Counted from the stretch's first letter, positions 26,338 through 35,337 are shown. The stretch is DNA of 64,000 nt from Haliscomenobacter sp040401995 (GCA_040401995.1 JBBANM010000029.1:6127-70126); one strand, 5' to 3'. Numbers and translations: made by a program. Notes: a model not told the origin generated them from the sequence alone.

Positions 26338-26877
26338 TCAATAGCGCTCCAAATCCCGTGGTCGCCAAGCTTTACTCTGGCGGTTGAGATCGCCAAAAGT
26401 TTGAGATTTACCATCAGCGCGAACGGGTTTAAACAAGGGCGATAATAATGCCGGAATAAGCGCATAAGGCGTTCCAGGCTGAACGGCAAAAAAATTGCGT
26501 CCTGGGCGACTCAGTCCCCACAATTGGGTTGCCATGGAGCGATTGCCGTAAGGAAATAATATCTTTTCAAACCAATTGGTGCTTACCCCAGAGCCCAATA
26601 CGGTAAACGGATTGGGGTAATACGTTGCGAGTTGGTATTTTTGGTTGTTTTTTGACAGCGGAAGCAATTCGTTTTCAATCCGATAAAGATCAAAATGCAG
26701 CCCTTGTGGAATCAAGAGCCCTTGACTAGGATAGCGACCGATTTGTCCAGAAGGGGAAATCAACAAAGAACCTCTCCCCTCCCCTGTTTTAGTCAAGGGC
26801 GGCGGTGTGTATTGCGCTGGCAGTTCCTTGAACCAGGCAAAACAGAGCAGTAAGAGCCAGTTTGCTTTTTTCCTCAT
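26338..26877 (-). CDS. Small secreted protein of unknown function (179 aa)
   Basis: I do not recognise a family. A signal peptide is visible (MRKKANWLLLLCFAWFKELPAQ). The mature part is rich in Pro, Gly and aromatics (ISPSGQIGRYPSQGLLIPQGLHFDLY, LATYYPNPFTVLG, LWGLSRPGRNFFAVQPGTPY) and ends in a basic tail. The gene is convergent with the TonB receptor and 207 bp from the divergent Dna2-like gene. A periplasmic or outer-membrane-associated role is likely from the signal peptide alone. Confidence 0.6.
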   Translation of the reverse strand: MRKKANWLLLLCFAWFKELPAQYTPPPLTKTGEGRGSLLISPSGQIGRYPSQGLLIPQGLHFDLYRIENELLPLSKNNQKYQLATYYPNPFTVLGSGVSTNWFEKILFPYGNRSMATQLWGLSRPGRNFFAVQPGTPYALIPALLSPLFKPVRADGKSQTFGDLNRQSKAWRPRDLERY

Positions 26878-26934
26878 ATCTTTTCAAACTTAACACTTTT
26901 TATGTTATCCTGGGTATTAAGTTCAACATTTTTT

Positions 26935-26942
26935 TATCTTTG
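26935..26942 (+). promoter_or_regulatory. -7 promoter box of the Dna2-like gene
   Basis: TATCTTTG matches the Bacteroidota -7 consensus; no clear TTTG lies at the expected -33 distance. It would give a leader of about 135 bases. Confidence 0.4.
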
Positions 26943-27084
26943 TTGGGAAGGATAAAAATTGATTTTTGAAATAAAACAGGGTCATGACCATACTATGTCT
27001 AGCAAGCTGTTATTTTTTGCATCCCGCTAACAACTCCTCTTTATTGGCCAAATTGTAACACCATTTCACAAATGCTCAAAGAGG

Positions 27085-30000
27085 ATGATCAAAATCGAAA
27101 CTAAACCCAACCTGCCCGTTCCAGCACTCGCGCAACTGTTTTACCGCGAGCTGCAAAAAATCGCCGAACAACCTGCGCTCAGTCCTTTGGAAAAAACGGA
27201 GGGCTATTACCAATTGTTGGTCTTGATTTTAATTGAAGTGACGCGTCAAGAGCGACTGCGGTTTACCAATTTGTTTTCGCGGATGGCTTATGCCGGACAA
27301 AAATTCCGCCTCGAGCGCTCTTTGCAGTACTACCTCCATACTTTCCGCAAACTGGCACAAGAGGCGCGGCGCGATGGCAAACTAGCCGACGACCAAGACT
27401 TTTTACCTGAGTTTGGTCGCTACGTAGTACTGGAAACCCTTCGCGGATTGTTTAAAATCGACCCAAAACCTGGTATTCCCGCCTTAATGCCGGGCACTTG
27501 GCCGCATGCTTTTCGCCCCACTGCGGTCAAAGCGTACCTCCCACAAGTGCGCGTACTCGCCGTCGACGACCGCCCTTTGGAGAAATGTTTGGTGGTAAAA
27601 GAAGAAAATCGCCCGGAAGAGGTGACGCTGGTGCGCTACGATCTACCCGAACGCAACGAGCTCTTCAATCCCACTATCGAAGTCTTGCGCAACGTGTTTG
27701 GTTTTCCCATTATGCTGAATCTGCTCGACGTAGAAGTAGATCAAGACGGCATCTACCGCCCCCGCGCCATCGTAGTTGAACCCGATTACCTGGTCGACGT
27801 GACCGCTGTAGCAGAGTGTTTTCGGGAATTTGGGGCAGTGCCCGAAGGTCATTTATTGAAAAAATTTCTGCCTTTTTCCTCCAGTTCAGCTTTGTTGATT
27901 GGGAACATCGCCAACTTTTTTCTGGATGAATTGATGCATAACCCGGATACGAGTTTCAGAGCCCTTTTTCCCAAAGTGTTTCACCTCAACCCGCTGGCGC
28001 TGTGTTTGATTCCCGATGAAGAGTTGCGCAAAGTGATGCAAGCCGCGCAAAAACATTTTATCAATTTGCTACAAGTCATTCAGATTGACTTCAAAGCCCA
28101 AGACATTCAGCCCGATAAATGTTATCTGGAGCCGACTTTCTATTCCAGTCAACATGGCTTACAAGGGCGTTTGGACGTCTTTTTTCGCGATGGCAATCAA
28201 TCAGCCATTGTGGAATTAAAAAGTGGAAAACTGTTTCGACCCAATAGTTATGGCATCAACGCCAGTCATTATATACAGACTTTGCTGTACGATCTCATCA
28301 TTCGCGCCACTTTTGGCAAATCTGCAGATCCAGCCAACTATATGCTGTACTCGGCTTTGGATGATCACCGTTTGCGTTTCGCGCCGGTGGTAAAGGCTCA
28401 ACAGTGGGAGGCCCTTCAGGTGCGCAATCAATTGTTGGCCATTGAATACCGCTTGATCGAATTGGGTATTAAAGGCGAAAACCAACCTTCGCTGGCCGAT
28501 CAAGGCCAACAGTTGGCGGGTCTGCTCCACCCCGACCGCTTCCCCAAAGCGGCCAATTATTTTGCCCGCGATCTGCAGTTGTTTCAAAACATGTTTCAAC
28601 AACTCAGTCGACTCGAGAAGGCATATTTTACGGCATTTACCGGCTTTATCGCCCGGGAACATAAACTGGCAAAAACAGGAGTAGAAGAAGTGGATCGACT
28701 AAATGGTCAGGCTTCCCTTTGGCTGAATCATTTTGCCGGTAAACAAGACAGTTTTGACATCATCAGTCACCTCAAAATAGTTGACAACCAAGCGCGGGGC
28801 GAAGAACCCCTGATTCGTTTTGCCAAAACCGAATCCACCAACCCTTTGGCCAATTTTCGGGCAGGCGATATCGCAGTGTTGTATCCTTTTGCGGGGCCTG
28901 ATGAAAGCCCCTTGGGCAATCAGTTGTTTAAATGTACCATCATTGAGATCAGCAATCAGGAAGTGGTGGTGCGTTTGCGTTCCCGCCAGTTCAATGATCA
29001 GCTGTTTTTGGATTGGCCTCATTGGAATTTGGAGCACGACTTACTCGATACCAGTTTTGTGGGTTTGTACCGCGGTTTGTTTGACTTTGCTAACAGTCCG
29101 CTGGAAAAACGCGAATTATTGTTGGGGCTGACCCCGCCGATGGTTGCCGAGGCTACAACCCCATTGCCGCAAATCGCCGAGTTGACTACCGAACAACAAG
29201 CCATTTTTGAATCCATCCTTCATTCACAAGATTATTTCTTGCTTTGGGGGCCGCCAGGTACGGGAAAAACTTCGGTGATGCTCAAAAATCTGGTGGGCCA
29301 TTGGATCGATCACACCGAAGAAAATTTACTACTACTGGCTTACACCAACCGAGCGGTCGATGAAATTTGTGAAGCCATTGAAAGTTATCACCCCAGCATT
29401 CGGGGGCATTATTTGCGTATTGGTTCGCAGTATTCAACGACAGCAACTTATCAAGATCAGCTTTTGAGCAAATTGACCGATAAAATCACCAACCGCAAAG
29501 AATTGCGCGATTTGATTGATAGTCGGCGGATAGTAGTGGCTACGGTTGCTTCTATTGCTGGAAAACCCGAGTTGTTTGAACTCAAAACTTTCCACCGTGT
29601 GGTGATCGATGAGGCTTCGCAAATATTGGAACCGGCCTTGGTGGGGCTTTTACCAAAATTCAAGCATTTTTTGCTCATTGGCGATCACAAACAATTGCCC
29701 GCAGTGGTAGCACAAGACAGCGAATTGTCGACCATTGAAGACCCTGCGCTCAAAAGCATTGGTTTGCTCGATCTTCGCAACTCATTTTTTGAACGCCTCT
29801 ACAAACGCTGTCATACCGAAGGTTGGGATTGGGCATTTGCTCAATTAAGCCATCAAGGGCGCATGCACCGCGACATCATGGAGTTTCCCAATCGGCATTT
29901 TTACGAAGGTAATTTGAAAATTTTGCCCCCTGCCACCCAAGGACACCTCCAGCAAATAAACGGTCTCAGTTTTTTATCGCAGCAAGCCAAAGGCGAGTGG

Positions 30001-30498
30001 GAAGCGCTGTTGTGCAATCGTCGCATGCTGTTTGTGCCAACGCCTGTCGACCAAGCCGGCGCAGCGCAGAAAATCAACCGCCACGAAGCGATTTTGGTAG
30101 GCGATTTGGTGGATGCCATCCATCGTTTGTATGTGGCGCATGATCGCAAAATGCATCGGCGCAGCATTGGCGTCATCACACCGTATCGAGCGCAGATTGC
30201 GCAAATCCGACAAGTGTTGCAAGGACGCGGTTATCTAGATGACATGATTACCATTGATACCGTAGAACGCTACCAAGGCGGCGCACGCGACATCATCATC
30301 ATTTCGCTTAGTACCAATTCCTTGAGTCAGTTGCAATCGTTAATTTCTTTATCTGACGAAGGTGTTGACCGCAAACTCAACGTGGCGCTTACCCGTGCCC
30401 GCGAGCAACTTATTTTGTTGGGGAATCCTGAACTGTTGGAAGGAAACGCGATTTACCGGGAGTTGATAGGGTATTGTAAGACAGGTTCGGTGGAATAG
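27085..30498 (+). CDS. Dna2-like nuclease-helicase (RecB-type nuclease fused to SF1 helicase)
   Basis: A 1137-residue cytosolic protein. The middle has a PD-(D/E)xK nuclease core: GLQGRLDVFF (D near residue 363), AIVELKSGK (ExK near 376) and YIQTLLYDL (the QxxxY motif of Cas4/RecB nucleases). The C-terminal half is a superfamily 1B helicase: LLWGPPGTGKTS at about 720, VIDEAS at about 840, LIGDHKQLPAVV, GVITPYRAQIAQI, TVERYQGGARDIIIISL and LNVALTRAREQL. Domain order matches eukaryotic Dna2, but the four Fe-S cysteines of Dna2/Cas4 are not visible. The N-terminal 330 residues are unassigned. A role in DNA end processing, repair or defence is inferred. It converges on a nuclease-inhibitor-like gene. 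Confidence 0.85.
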   Translation: MIKIETKPNLPVPALAQLFYRELQKIAEQPALSPLEKTEGYYQLLVLILIEVTRQERLRFTNLFSRMAYAGQKFRLERSLQYYLHTFRKLAQEARRDGKLADDQDFLPEFGRYVVLETLRGLFKIDPKPGIPALMPGTWPHAFRPTAVKAYLPQVRVLAVDDRPLEKCLVVKEENRPEEVTLVRYDLPERNELFNPTIEVLRNVFGFPIMLNLLDVEVDQDGIYRPRAIVVEPDYLVDVTAVAECFREFGAVPEGHLLKKFLPFSSSSALLIGNIANFFLDELMHNPDTSFRALFPKVFHLNPLALCLIPDEELRKVMQAAQKHFINLLQVIQIDFKAQDIQPDKCYLEPTFYSSQHGLQGRLDVFFRDGNQSAIVELKSGKLFRPNSYGINASHYIQTLLYDLIIRATFGKSADPANYMLYSALDDHRLRFAPVVKAQQWEALQVRNQLLAIEYRLIELGIKGENQPSLADQGQQLAGLLHPDRFPKAANYFARDLQLFQNMFQQLSRLEKAYFTAFTGFIAREHKLAKTGVEEVDRLNGQASLWLNHFAGKQDSFDIISHLKIVDNQARGEEPLIRFAKTESTNPLANFRAGDIAVLYPFAGPDESPLGNQLFKCTIIEISNQEVVVRLRSRQFNDQLFLDWPHWNLEHDLLDTSFVGLYRGLFDFANSPLEKRELLLGLTPPMVAEATTPLPQIAELTTEQQAIFESILHSQDYFLLWGPPGTGKTSVMLKNLVGHWIDHTEENLLLLAYTNRAVDEICEAIESYHPSIRGHYLRIGSQYSTTATYQDQLLSKLTDKITNRKELRDLIDSRRIVVATVASIAGKPELFELKTFHRVVIDEASQILEPALVGLLPKFKHFLLIGDHKQLPAVVAQDSELSTIEDPALKSIGLLDLRNSFFERLYKRCHTEGWDWAFAQLSHQGRMHRDIMEFPNRHFYEGNLKILPPATQGHLQQINGLSFLSQQAKGEWEALLCNRRMLFVPTPVDQAGAAQKINRHEAILVGDLVDAIHRLYVAHDRKMHRRSIGVITPYRAQIAQIRQVLQGRGYLDDMITIDTVERYQGGARDIIIISLSTNSLSQLQSLISLSDEGVDRKLNVALTRAREQLILLGNPELLEGNAIYRELIGYCKTGSVE

Positions 30499-30504
30499 GT
30501 AAAA

Positions 30505-30535
30505 ACGTCCCTACCCTAGTTATGTGTAGGGACGT
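30505..30535. terminator. Bidirectional terminator between convergent genes
   Basis: ACGTCCCTAC (30505-30514) and GTAGGGACGT (30526-30535) pair perfectly in the 52-bp space between the nuclease-helicase and the NuiA-like gene. Confidence 0.7.
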
Positions 30536-30550
30536 AATCATATTCATTAC

Positions 30551-31090
30551 TTAGCTTTCAACCGCGCCAGTAGCCAATACAAACCAATCGATTGGTAAAG
30601 GCGTAATTTCGTTGGTATCGGTGTTGAAATCAATTTGCACCAATTGTCCCGCAACGTAGATGTCTTTGCGGGCACTTCCGGAGAAGTTCACTTTGAACCA
30701 GCGTTGGTGGATCAAATTACCCAAAAGCAGGTCGCGCAAAACACGCCATTTTGCCGCTTGCTCGCGAAAAGCAGGTTCCCAATAAACAATTTCCCCATGT
30801 GGAAATTGAGTAATGTTATCGGCATAATGTTTGAAAAAATTGTGGTAACCATTGGTATCCACCCGCTCCAGCAAAGCCCATTCAGCATCGATGGGTTCAT
30901 CGGGCGCCTGATCGGGGTAAAACAATTTTTGGAGATCGGTAGGAGAAAAACGCTCGCCTACTTGTTTTTGGGTAAAATGGCTAACTTTAAAAGGTTTCTC
31001 GGTTTCGCTAGGGTAATACAAAGTTGCGACTGCATCTTCGAGAGATTTTAAAAAAGCAGCAGGTTCGGGTGACAAACGCTGAATTGGCAT
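30551..31090 (-). CDS. NuiA-like nuclease inhibitor family protein
   Basis: The 179-residue cytosolic protein resembles the Anabaena nuclease A inhibitor. The opening AFLKSLEDAVATLYYPSETE with KPFKVSHF matches the conserved N-terminal helix and 'SESDYPF' strand. The ending KDIYVAGQLVQIDFNTDTNE, then ITPLPIDWFVLATGAVES, matches the C-terminal inhibitory strands of NuiA. NuiA blocks a non-specific DNA/RNA-entry nuclease. The insert between (FFKHYADNITQFPHGEIVYW) makes this protein longer than the roughly 135-residue founder. The usual NucA target is not in the window; the nearest nuclease is the convergent Dna2-like protein, of a different family. Confidence 0.7.
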   Translation of the reverse strand: MPIQRLSPEPAAFLKSLEDAVATLYYPSETEKPFKVSHFTQKQVGERFSPTDLQKLFYPDQAPDEPIDAEWALLERVDTNGYHNFFKHYADNITQFPHGEIVYWEPAFREQAAKWRVLRDLLLGNLIHQRWFKVNFSGSARKDIYVAGQLVQIDFNTDTNEITPLPIDWFVLATGAVES

Positions 31091-31215
31091 TGGGATGTTT
31101 TTTTGGTGATGAAAAAAATCGACAGTTTTGCCCTTACAATTTAATCCATGTCACCTTTTTTTTCGAGCTGCAAATAAGAATTAACGATTTGATAATATGC
31201 TGTTCAACTGTAAAA

Positions 31216-31284
31216 AACAAAACTAGCACAGGCCAAAATGATCTCCGCAAGAAACGGGTTGAGTACGGCCCCAACTCGCTGTAA
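31216..31284 (+). pseudogene. Possible 22-residue relict of a P-type ATPase N-terminus
   Basis: An open stretch reads STGQNDLRKKRVEYGPNSL and then stops. The xRxxEYGPNxL pattern is the hallmark of the cation-ATPase N-terminal domain. Only about 20 residues match and nothing of the rest of such a gene follows, so this is a weak call that could be coincidence. Confidence 0.25.
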
Positions 31285-31308
31285 ATTGCCCTAAAATTGA
31301 TAGCAATC

Positions 31309-32157
31309 ATGACAGATTATCAACGCATCGCTCAGGCCATCACTTATTTGGAGGCCAATTTTCAGGATCAACCTAGCTTGGAGGAGATTGCCGCCCAGGT
31401 ACATTTAAGCCCCTTCCATTTTCAGCGGCTGTTTACTGCATTTGCTGGGGTTAGTCCCAAAAAATTTCTACAATACCTCAGCATTAATTTTGCCAAAAAT
31501 TTGCTGACCAATCCACGAATGCCTTTAACCGAGGTGGCTTACCACACCGGCTTATCCGGGAGCAGCAGGCTACACGATTTGTTCATCCACATCGAAGCGA
31601 TGACACCCGGCGAATACCGGCAAGGCGGCATTGACTTGACCATTCGTTACCAATTTGCCGATTCATTGCTTGGGAAAGTGTTGCTGGCTTCCACCGAGAA
31701 AGGGCTTTGTGCCGTGGAATTTGTACAAGGAGATGAAACAAGCACCTTAAAAACATTGCAAAGTCAGTGGCCCAATGCTAGCTGGATAGAGGATTCCAGT
31801 GATTTCCATCGTCAAGCGCTGGATTTGCTATGGCCAGGCGCTAGTAGCACCGAAAAGCTCCAACTTCACTTAAAGGGTACTCCTTTTCAAATCAAAGTTT
31901 GGGACGCTTTGCTGCGCATTCCCGAAAGTGAAGTACGCACCTACGCCGATATTGCCCAGGCCATTGAACAACCCAACGCCATGCGCGCGGTTGGAACGGC
32001 CATCGGCAACAACCCCACCGCTTTTTTGATCCCTTGTCATCGGGTGATTCGAAAAAATGGCGATCTTGGTGGTTACCATTGGGGGCTCGACCGCAAAAAG
32101 CTCCTTTTGGGACTGGAAACCATTGAAAAAGAAGCGTTAGCAACGCAGAAAAATTAA
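31309..32157 (+). CDS. AraC-type domain fused to O6-methylguanine-DNA methyltransferase (Ada-like)
   Basis: The N-terminal ~100 residues are an AraC helix-turn-helix pair (LEEIAAQVHLSPFHFQRLFT and LTEVAYHTGLSGSSRLHDLF). The rest is an alkyl-DNA cysteine methyltransferase with FQIKVWDALLRIP, the Tyr/Arg helix, and the suicide active site IPCHRVI. The Ada N-terminal zinc domain that senses methylphosphotriesters is absent, so it may repair O6-alkylguanine and regulate without that sensor. The ATG at 31309 (MTDYQRIAQAITYLE) fits the family better than the in-frame start at 31297. A large bipartite hairpin separates it from the acetyltransferase. Confidence 0.88.
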   Translation: MTDYQRIAQAITYLEANFQDQPSLEEIAAQVHLSPFHFQRLFTAFAGVSPKKFLQYLSINFAKNLLTNPRMPLTEVAYHTGLSGSSRLHDLFIHIEAMTPGEYRQGGIDLTIRYQFADSLLGKVLLASTEKGLCAVEFVQGDETSTLKTLQSQWPNASWIEDSSDFHRQALDLLWPGASSTEKLQLHLKGTPFQIKVWDALLRIPESEVRTYADIAQAIEQPNAMRAVGTAIGNNPTAFLIPCHRVIRKNGDLGGYHWGLDRKKLLLGLETIEKEALATQKN

Positions 32158-32244
32158 CTTCCCGATTTTGGCTTTTGAATAGGAAGCCGAACGGTTCATT
32201 TCAAGTGAGCTTCCTATTCAAAAGCCGCTCAAAAAATCGGGAAG
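32158..32244. terminator. Long bipartite inverted repeat
   Basis: CTTCCCGATTTT / AAAATCGGGAAG forms an outer 12-bp stem and GCTTTTGAATAGGAAGC / GCTTCCTATTCAAAAGC an inner 17-bp stem, between 32158-32187 and 32209-32244. The right arm carries about six extra bases between the stems. It starts at the stop of the Ada-like gene and probably serves as its terminator, though it is much longer than needed. Confidence 0.6.
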
Positions 32245-32273
32245 TAATTTTTTGCGTCAAACTTAGTCTCTAA

Positions 32274-32810
32274 ATGAATCAAGACAAGATAAGCTTGCGA
32301 CGTGCTACCCCCGACGATGCTCCGGTGGTAGCACTTTTGGGTTGGGTCGCCTTTGCCGAAACCTTTGGCCATTTGTTTGAACCTGAGAATCTCGAAACCT
32401 ATTTGTACGGCACCTATAGCGTGGAAAAAATCCGTTCCAGTATTCCTAAATCGTACAATACTTTTTGGCTGGCGTATTGGAAAGATGTACCCGGCGGTTT
32501 TGTCAAAATCAAAGCCAATTTCCCGCCGCCAGGGGATATTCCTCCCACTGAAGCGCCCTGGCAGCTGCAAAAAATCTATGTGCAACAACAGTTTTTGGAC
32601 AAAAAGCTAGGACAGGCTTTGTTCCATACTGCTGTAGCACATGCCTGGCAACAAGGCGCAACTTTACTTTGGCTTTTGGTACAGGAAGACAACGCCCGCG
32701 CCATCCGTTTTTACGAAAAAAATGGCTGGGTCAAAGCCAAATACCTACCTTTTGATTTAGTGAATCAGCGGTTTTACTTTTTTCTAATGACCATCCACAA
32801 GCCTGAATAA
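32274..32810 (+). CDS. GNAT-family N-acetyltransferase
   Basis: A 178-residue acetyl-CoA-dependent N-acyltransferase. The GNAT core is seen as ISLRRATPDDAPVVALLGW at the start, WQLQKIYVQQQFLDKKLGQALF (motif A, with a pyrophosphate loop that is Gln/Lys rather than the classical Q/RxxGxG/A) and LLWLLVQEDNARAIRFYEKNGW (motif B). The acceptor cannot be predicted; spermidine, amino acids or ribosomal N-termini are all possible. It stands alone between the hairpin and a decayed decarboxylase gene. Confidence 0.85.
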   Translation: MNQDKISLRRATPDDAPVVALLGWVAFAETFGHLFEPENLETYLYGTYSVEKIRSSIPKSYNTFWLAYWKDVPGGFVKIKANFPPPGDIPPTEAPWQLQKIYVQQQFLDKKLGQALFHTAVAHAWQQGATLLWLLVQEDNARAIRFYEKNGWVKAKYLPFDLVNQRFYFFLMTIHKPE

Positions 32811-32828
32811 TCATTTTTTTTGCCAAAT

Positions 32829-33175
32829 TTTGATGCGTACAACCGCAATCTAACGCTTGATCCAGCCGATTGGGCGCCCCTGAACATTCTAGCTCATCAA
32901 ATGGTGGATGACATGCTGTGTTTTTTAGAAAATATACGCGAGAGACCTATTTGGCAAAAAATGCTTTTAGTTTGCTATTGATACACTAAGTCTTTGAACA
33001 AGGAAATCCTAATTCGTCTACAAAAACCGGGCATTGCTGCTCCTTCCAACACTTTTTTGCATGGTCAATACGCCACAGAGAAGCCAATGTGAACCATCGA
33101 AGCAGGAAGGAGGATTTTGATTTATTGGTAAAAACGATTGTCAACATCGGCAAACAAATAGGGAGCGAGGAGTAA
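32829..33175 (+). pseudogene. Gutted PLP-dependent (aromatic-L-amino-acid type) decarboxylase
   Basis: Both ends of a group II decarboxylase survive without the middle. The first piece (32829-32981) reads LTLDPADWAPLNILAHQMVDDM, then LCFLENIRERPIWQ, the family's N-terminal helix, and ends in a stop. From about 32998 the frame gives LNKEILIRLQKPGIAAPSNT and FLHGQY. After a further frameshift it gives EANVNHRSRKEDFDLLVKTI and VNIGKQIGSEE before a TAA at 33173, which is the family's C-terminus. Some 350 central residues, including the PLP lysine, are missing, and no start ATG remains. This is a clear internal-deletion pseudogene and fills the otherwise empty gap between its neighbours. Confidence 0.8.
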
Positions 33176-33221
33176 TGAGATATTATATACTTCGCTCAGG
33201 GATGGAATGGTGATTTGGGAA

Positions 33222-34379
33222 CTAATTTTCGGGGGTTGGACGATAAATGATGGCGTTGAATTGCGCGGTTTCTGGAAAATTTTGAAATTCGATGTGCGGC
33301 CAGGCTTGTAAAGCGCGTAAAATGCCGCTGCCTGCGCCGCGATATGGAAGTACATCAAAGGCATAAGCTGCTAAAATGTGGTTTCTTCTACGACTTATAC
33401 CAGTTTGAATTTGATCAGTTGTTAAACTATTGGGCAATTGACCGGGGCTTTTGATCTCAATCCGATTATCAAAAACAAATACTTTGATGGAATCATGAAC
33501 AAAATAGTCGCGATGAATCAAAGCATTGATCAACAATTCGTTGATCACAATTTCTGGAACCTCTAAATCGCCAAGGCTATTGAAATCTTTGCCGTTTTGA
33601 ACTTTGCGCAAACAGCTTATAATGAATCTTTGGGCATCCTTGTACACTCTAGCCAAATCACCTTCAATATTTTCGCTAGAATTGTATTTGGTGCCCGCCA
33701 AATCGCTGCCCTGAAACCAAATGGCAGTAATGTAACAATCGGGGCTCAGCCGTTGCGGATTTTTACCGAAAAGTAAATTTCCAGCAAGATTTAACTTACC
33801 GTTCTTACCAAGAGAAAGGCTTTCTAATTTGACAGCCAATTCTTCCCGGTCAATTTCTTCTTTGTACTTTTTTTCGTAAAACTCCCGAAAGAGTCCCCAA
33901 TCCAAATCTTTGAGGCTAGAATCTTGCAGAAGAACTTGATCGGCGTATACATTTGAACTACTTTGTAACAATCGAGACAACTCTTCTTTGCTGGTGACTT
34001 TCCGTTTATCTGAGCCATTTTTGATGAAAATTAATCCATCTTTATCCATATAAGGTTTATCGATCCCTTCCGAAACATAGACAACAATTACTTTTTTTCC
34101 TTCAATGTCAATCGTTTCGGTTGTGATAACGATCGCGCTCTTTACATGTTCATTGGCTGCAGTGGATAATAAGCTATTGATGCGTTGAAGATCGGCAAAT
34201 GACAAACCAACCACTTCACCTGTTTTATCATTAATGCCAATAATGATTTTGCCCCCGCGACTGTTGGAAAATGCGACCATTTCTTGGGCAATTCCAAGCA
34301 CATTGGTAACATTTTCTTTGAACTGAACGAAACTGTTTTCTCCTCCAGCAATAAGCAACTGTAATTCGTTTGCATCCAT
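33222..34379 (-). CDS. AlbA-2 / HATPase_c_4 domain protein (predicted ATP-binding regulator)
   Basis: The 385-residue protein begins with the Schlafen-type AlbA-2 domain: QFKENVTNVLGIAQEMVAFSNSRGGKIIIGI, once called AAA_4. A linker follows, then a GHKL-type ATPase-like domain (VPEIVINELLINALIHRDYF, FDNRIEIKSPGQLPNSLT, YRGAGSGILRAL). The family is common in bacteria, often with transferred DNA, and is treated as a putative transcriptional regulator or helicase-like protein; no member's function is firmly established to my knowledge. Upstream DNA shows no partner gene. Codon use is somewhat richer in A/T than in the neighbouring metabolic genes. Confidence 0.85.
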   Translation of the reverse strand: MDANELQLLIAGGENSFVQFKENVTNVLGIAQEMVAFSNSRGGKIIIGINDKTGEVVGLSFADLQRINSLLSTAANEHVKSAIVITTETIDIEGKKVIVVYVSEGIDKPYMDKDGLIFIKNGSDKRKVTSKEELSRLLQSSSNVYADQVLLQDSSLKDLDWGLFREFYEKKYKEEIDREELAVKLESLSLGKNGKLNLAGNLLFGKNPQRLSPDCYITAIWFQGSDLAGTKYNSSENIEGDLARVYKDAQRFIISCLRKVQNGKDFNSLGDLEVPEIVINELLINALIHRDYFVHDSIKVFVFDNRIEIKSPGQLPNSLTTDQIQTGISRRRNHILAAYAFDVLPYRGAGSGILRALQAWPHIEFQNFPETAQFNAIIYRPTPEN

Positions 34380-34470
34380 TTTTTAGAATTGTACAACTTC
34401 AAGCTTTTGCTATTGAAATGCATACTTGAAGTAACTAGACGTAAAGTTAAAGCAAAGTTTCCGTATAATT

Positions 34471-35337
34471 CTAGTCCTTATGAGAGGTATGGGTTGCTGA
34501 AGCCGCCGCCAGCCCTTCCCGCACTCCCCTTGCCACATACCCCAGCGCTATCGCCGCCGTACTATCCAAACTCACATCAGCTGGTCGGTTAGCAGCCATC
34601 GGTAGATCCGCTTGCCGACTGGCTTGCACCAAATCAGGGTCAACGCCCAACACTTCCGCCAATAGGCTAGCAAAATGATAGCGCGAACTCCGCTCCGGAC
34701 CGCCCAAATGCCAGATTCCAGTTGCGCCTTTATTCAACAAAAGCCACAAACCAGCTGCGGTATCTTCGGCAAATGCGGGCGTACGAAATTCATCCACAAA
34801 AGCTTTGATGGGTTTGTTTTGTAGCAATTGTAATCGCCATTGCGCCATAAAATGCTGGGTTTGTGTAAAGGCTCCATACATCAGCGGCATTCGAGCAATC
34901 GTGGCTTGGGGGTAGATGAATAAAATCCGTCTTTCCGCCTCCGCTTTTTGGCCGCCATAAACGTTGATCGGGTTTACTGGCGCATCCGGGGCATAGGGGG
35001 CTTTTTTTCCATCAAACACCAGATCGGTAGAAGTGTATAGCAAGGGAATTTTGTGTTTCACCGCATACTCTGCCAACTGTATAGAAGCGCCAACATTTAT
35101 TGCCCAAGCGGCTTCTGGCTCTTTTTCACAGAAGTTAGCATTGGCTTGAGCCGCTAGGTGGATGATGGCGGCAGGCTGGTTTTGTTGCAAAAAAATGGCC
35201 AACGCAGCGGCATCGGTTAGATTTAGCCCCATACCTCGATATATTGGAATGATATCCCAACCAAGATGTTCCACTTGTTGTACCCAAGATCCTAAAAAGC
35301 CCGAGGTGCCCGTCAGCAATACACGTTTCATGCTCAA
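34471..35337 (-). CDS. RmlD-like NAD(P)-dependent sugar-nucleotide reductase
   Basis: A 288-residue extended short-chain dehydrogenase of the dTDP-4-dehydrorhamnose reductase family. The Rossmann loop is VLLTGTSGFLGSWVQ; HLAAQANANFCEKEP follows, and the catalytic Tyr-Lys sits in NPINVYGGQKAEAE, with STDLVFDG before it. Its ATG overlaps the stop of queE by four bases (ATGA), so the two are translationally coupled, although no metabolic link is obvious. There are no rhamnose genes nearby, so the substrate is uncertain. Confidence 0.85.
   Translation of the reverse strand: MSMKRVLLTGTSGFLGSWVQQVEHLGWDIIPIYRGMGLNLTDAAALAIFLQQNQPAAIIHLAAQANANFCEKEPEAAWAINVGASIQLAEYAVKHKIPLLYTSTDLVFDGKKAPYAPDAPVNPINVYGGQKAEAERRILFIYPQATIARMPLMYGAFTQTQHFMAQWRLQLLQNKPIKAFVDEFRTPAFAEDTAAGLWLLLNKGATGIWHLGGPERSSRYHFASLLAEVLGVDPDLVQASRQADLPMAANRPADVSLDSTAAIALGYVARGVREGLAAASATHTSHKD

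Noticed and set aside
26338..26877. Idea that the TKTGEGRG segment is an intragenic mobile repeat
   Set aside because: Only one copy is in the window, so there is no evidence of repetition here.
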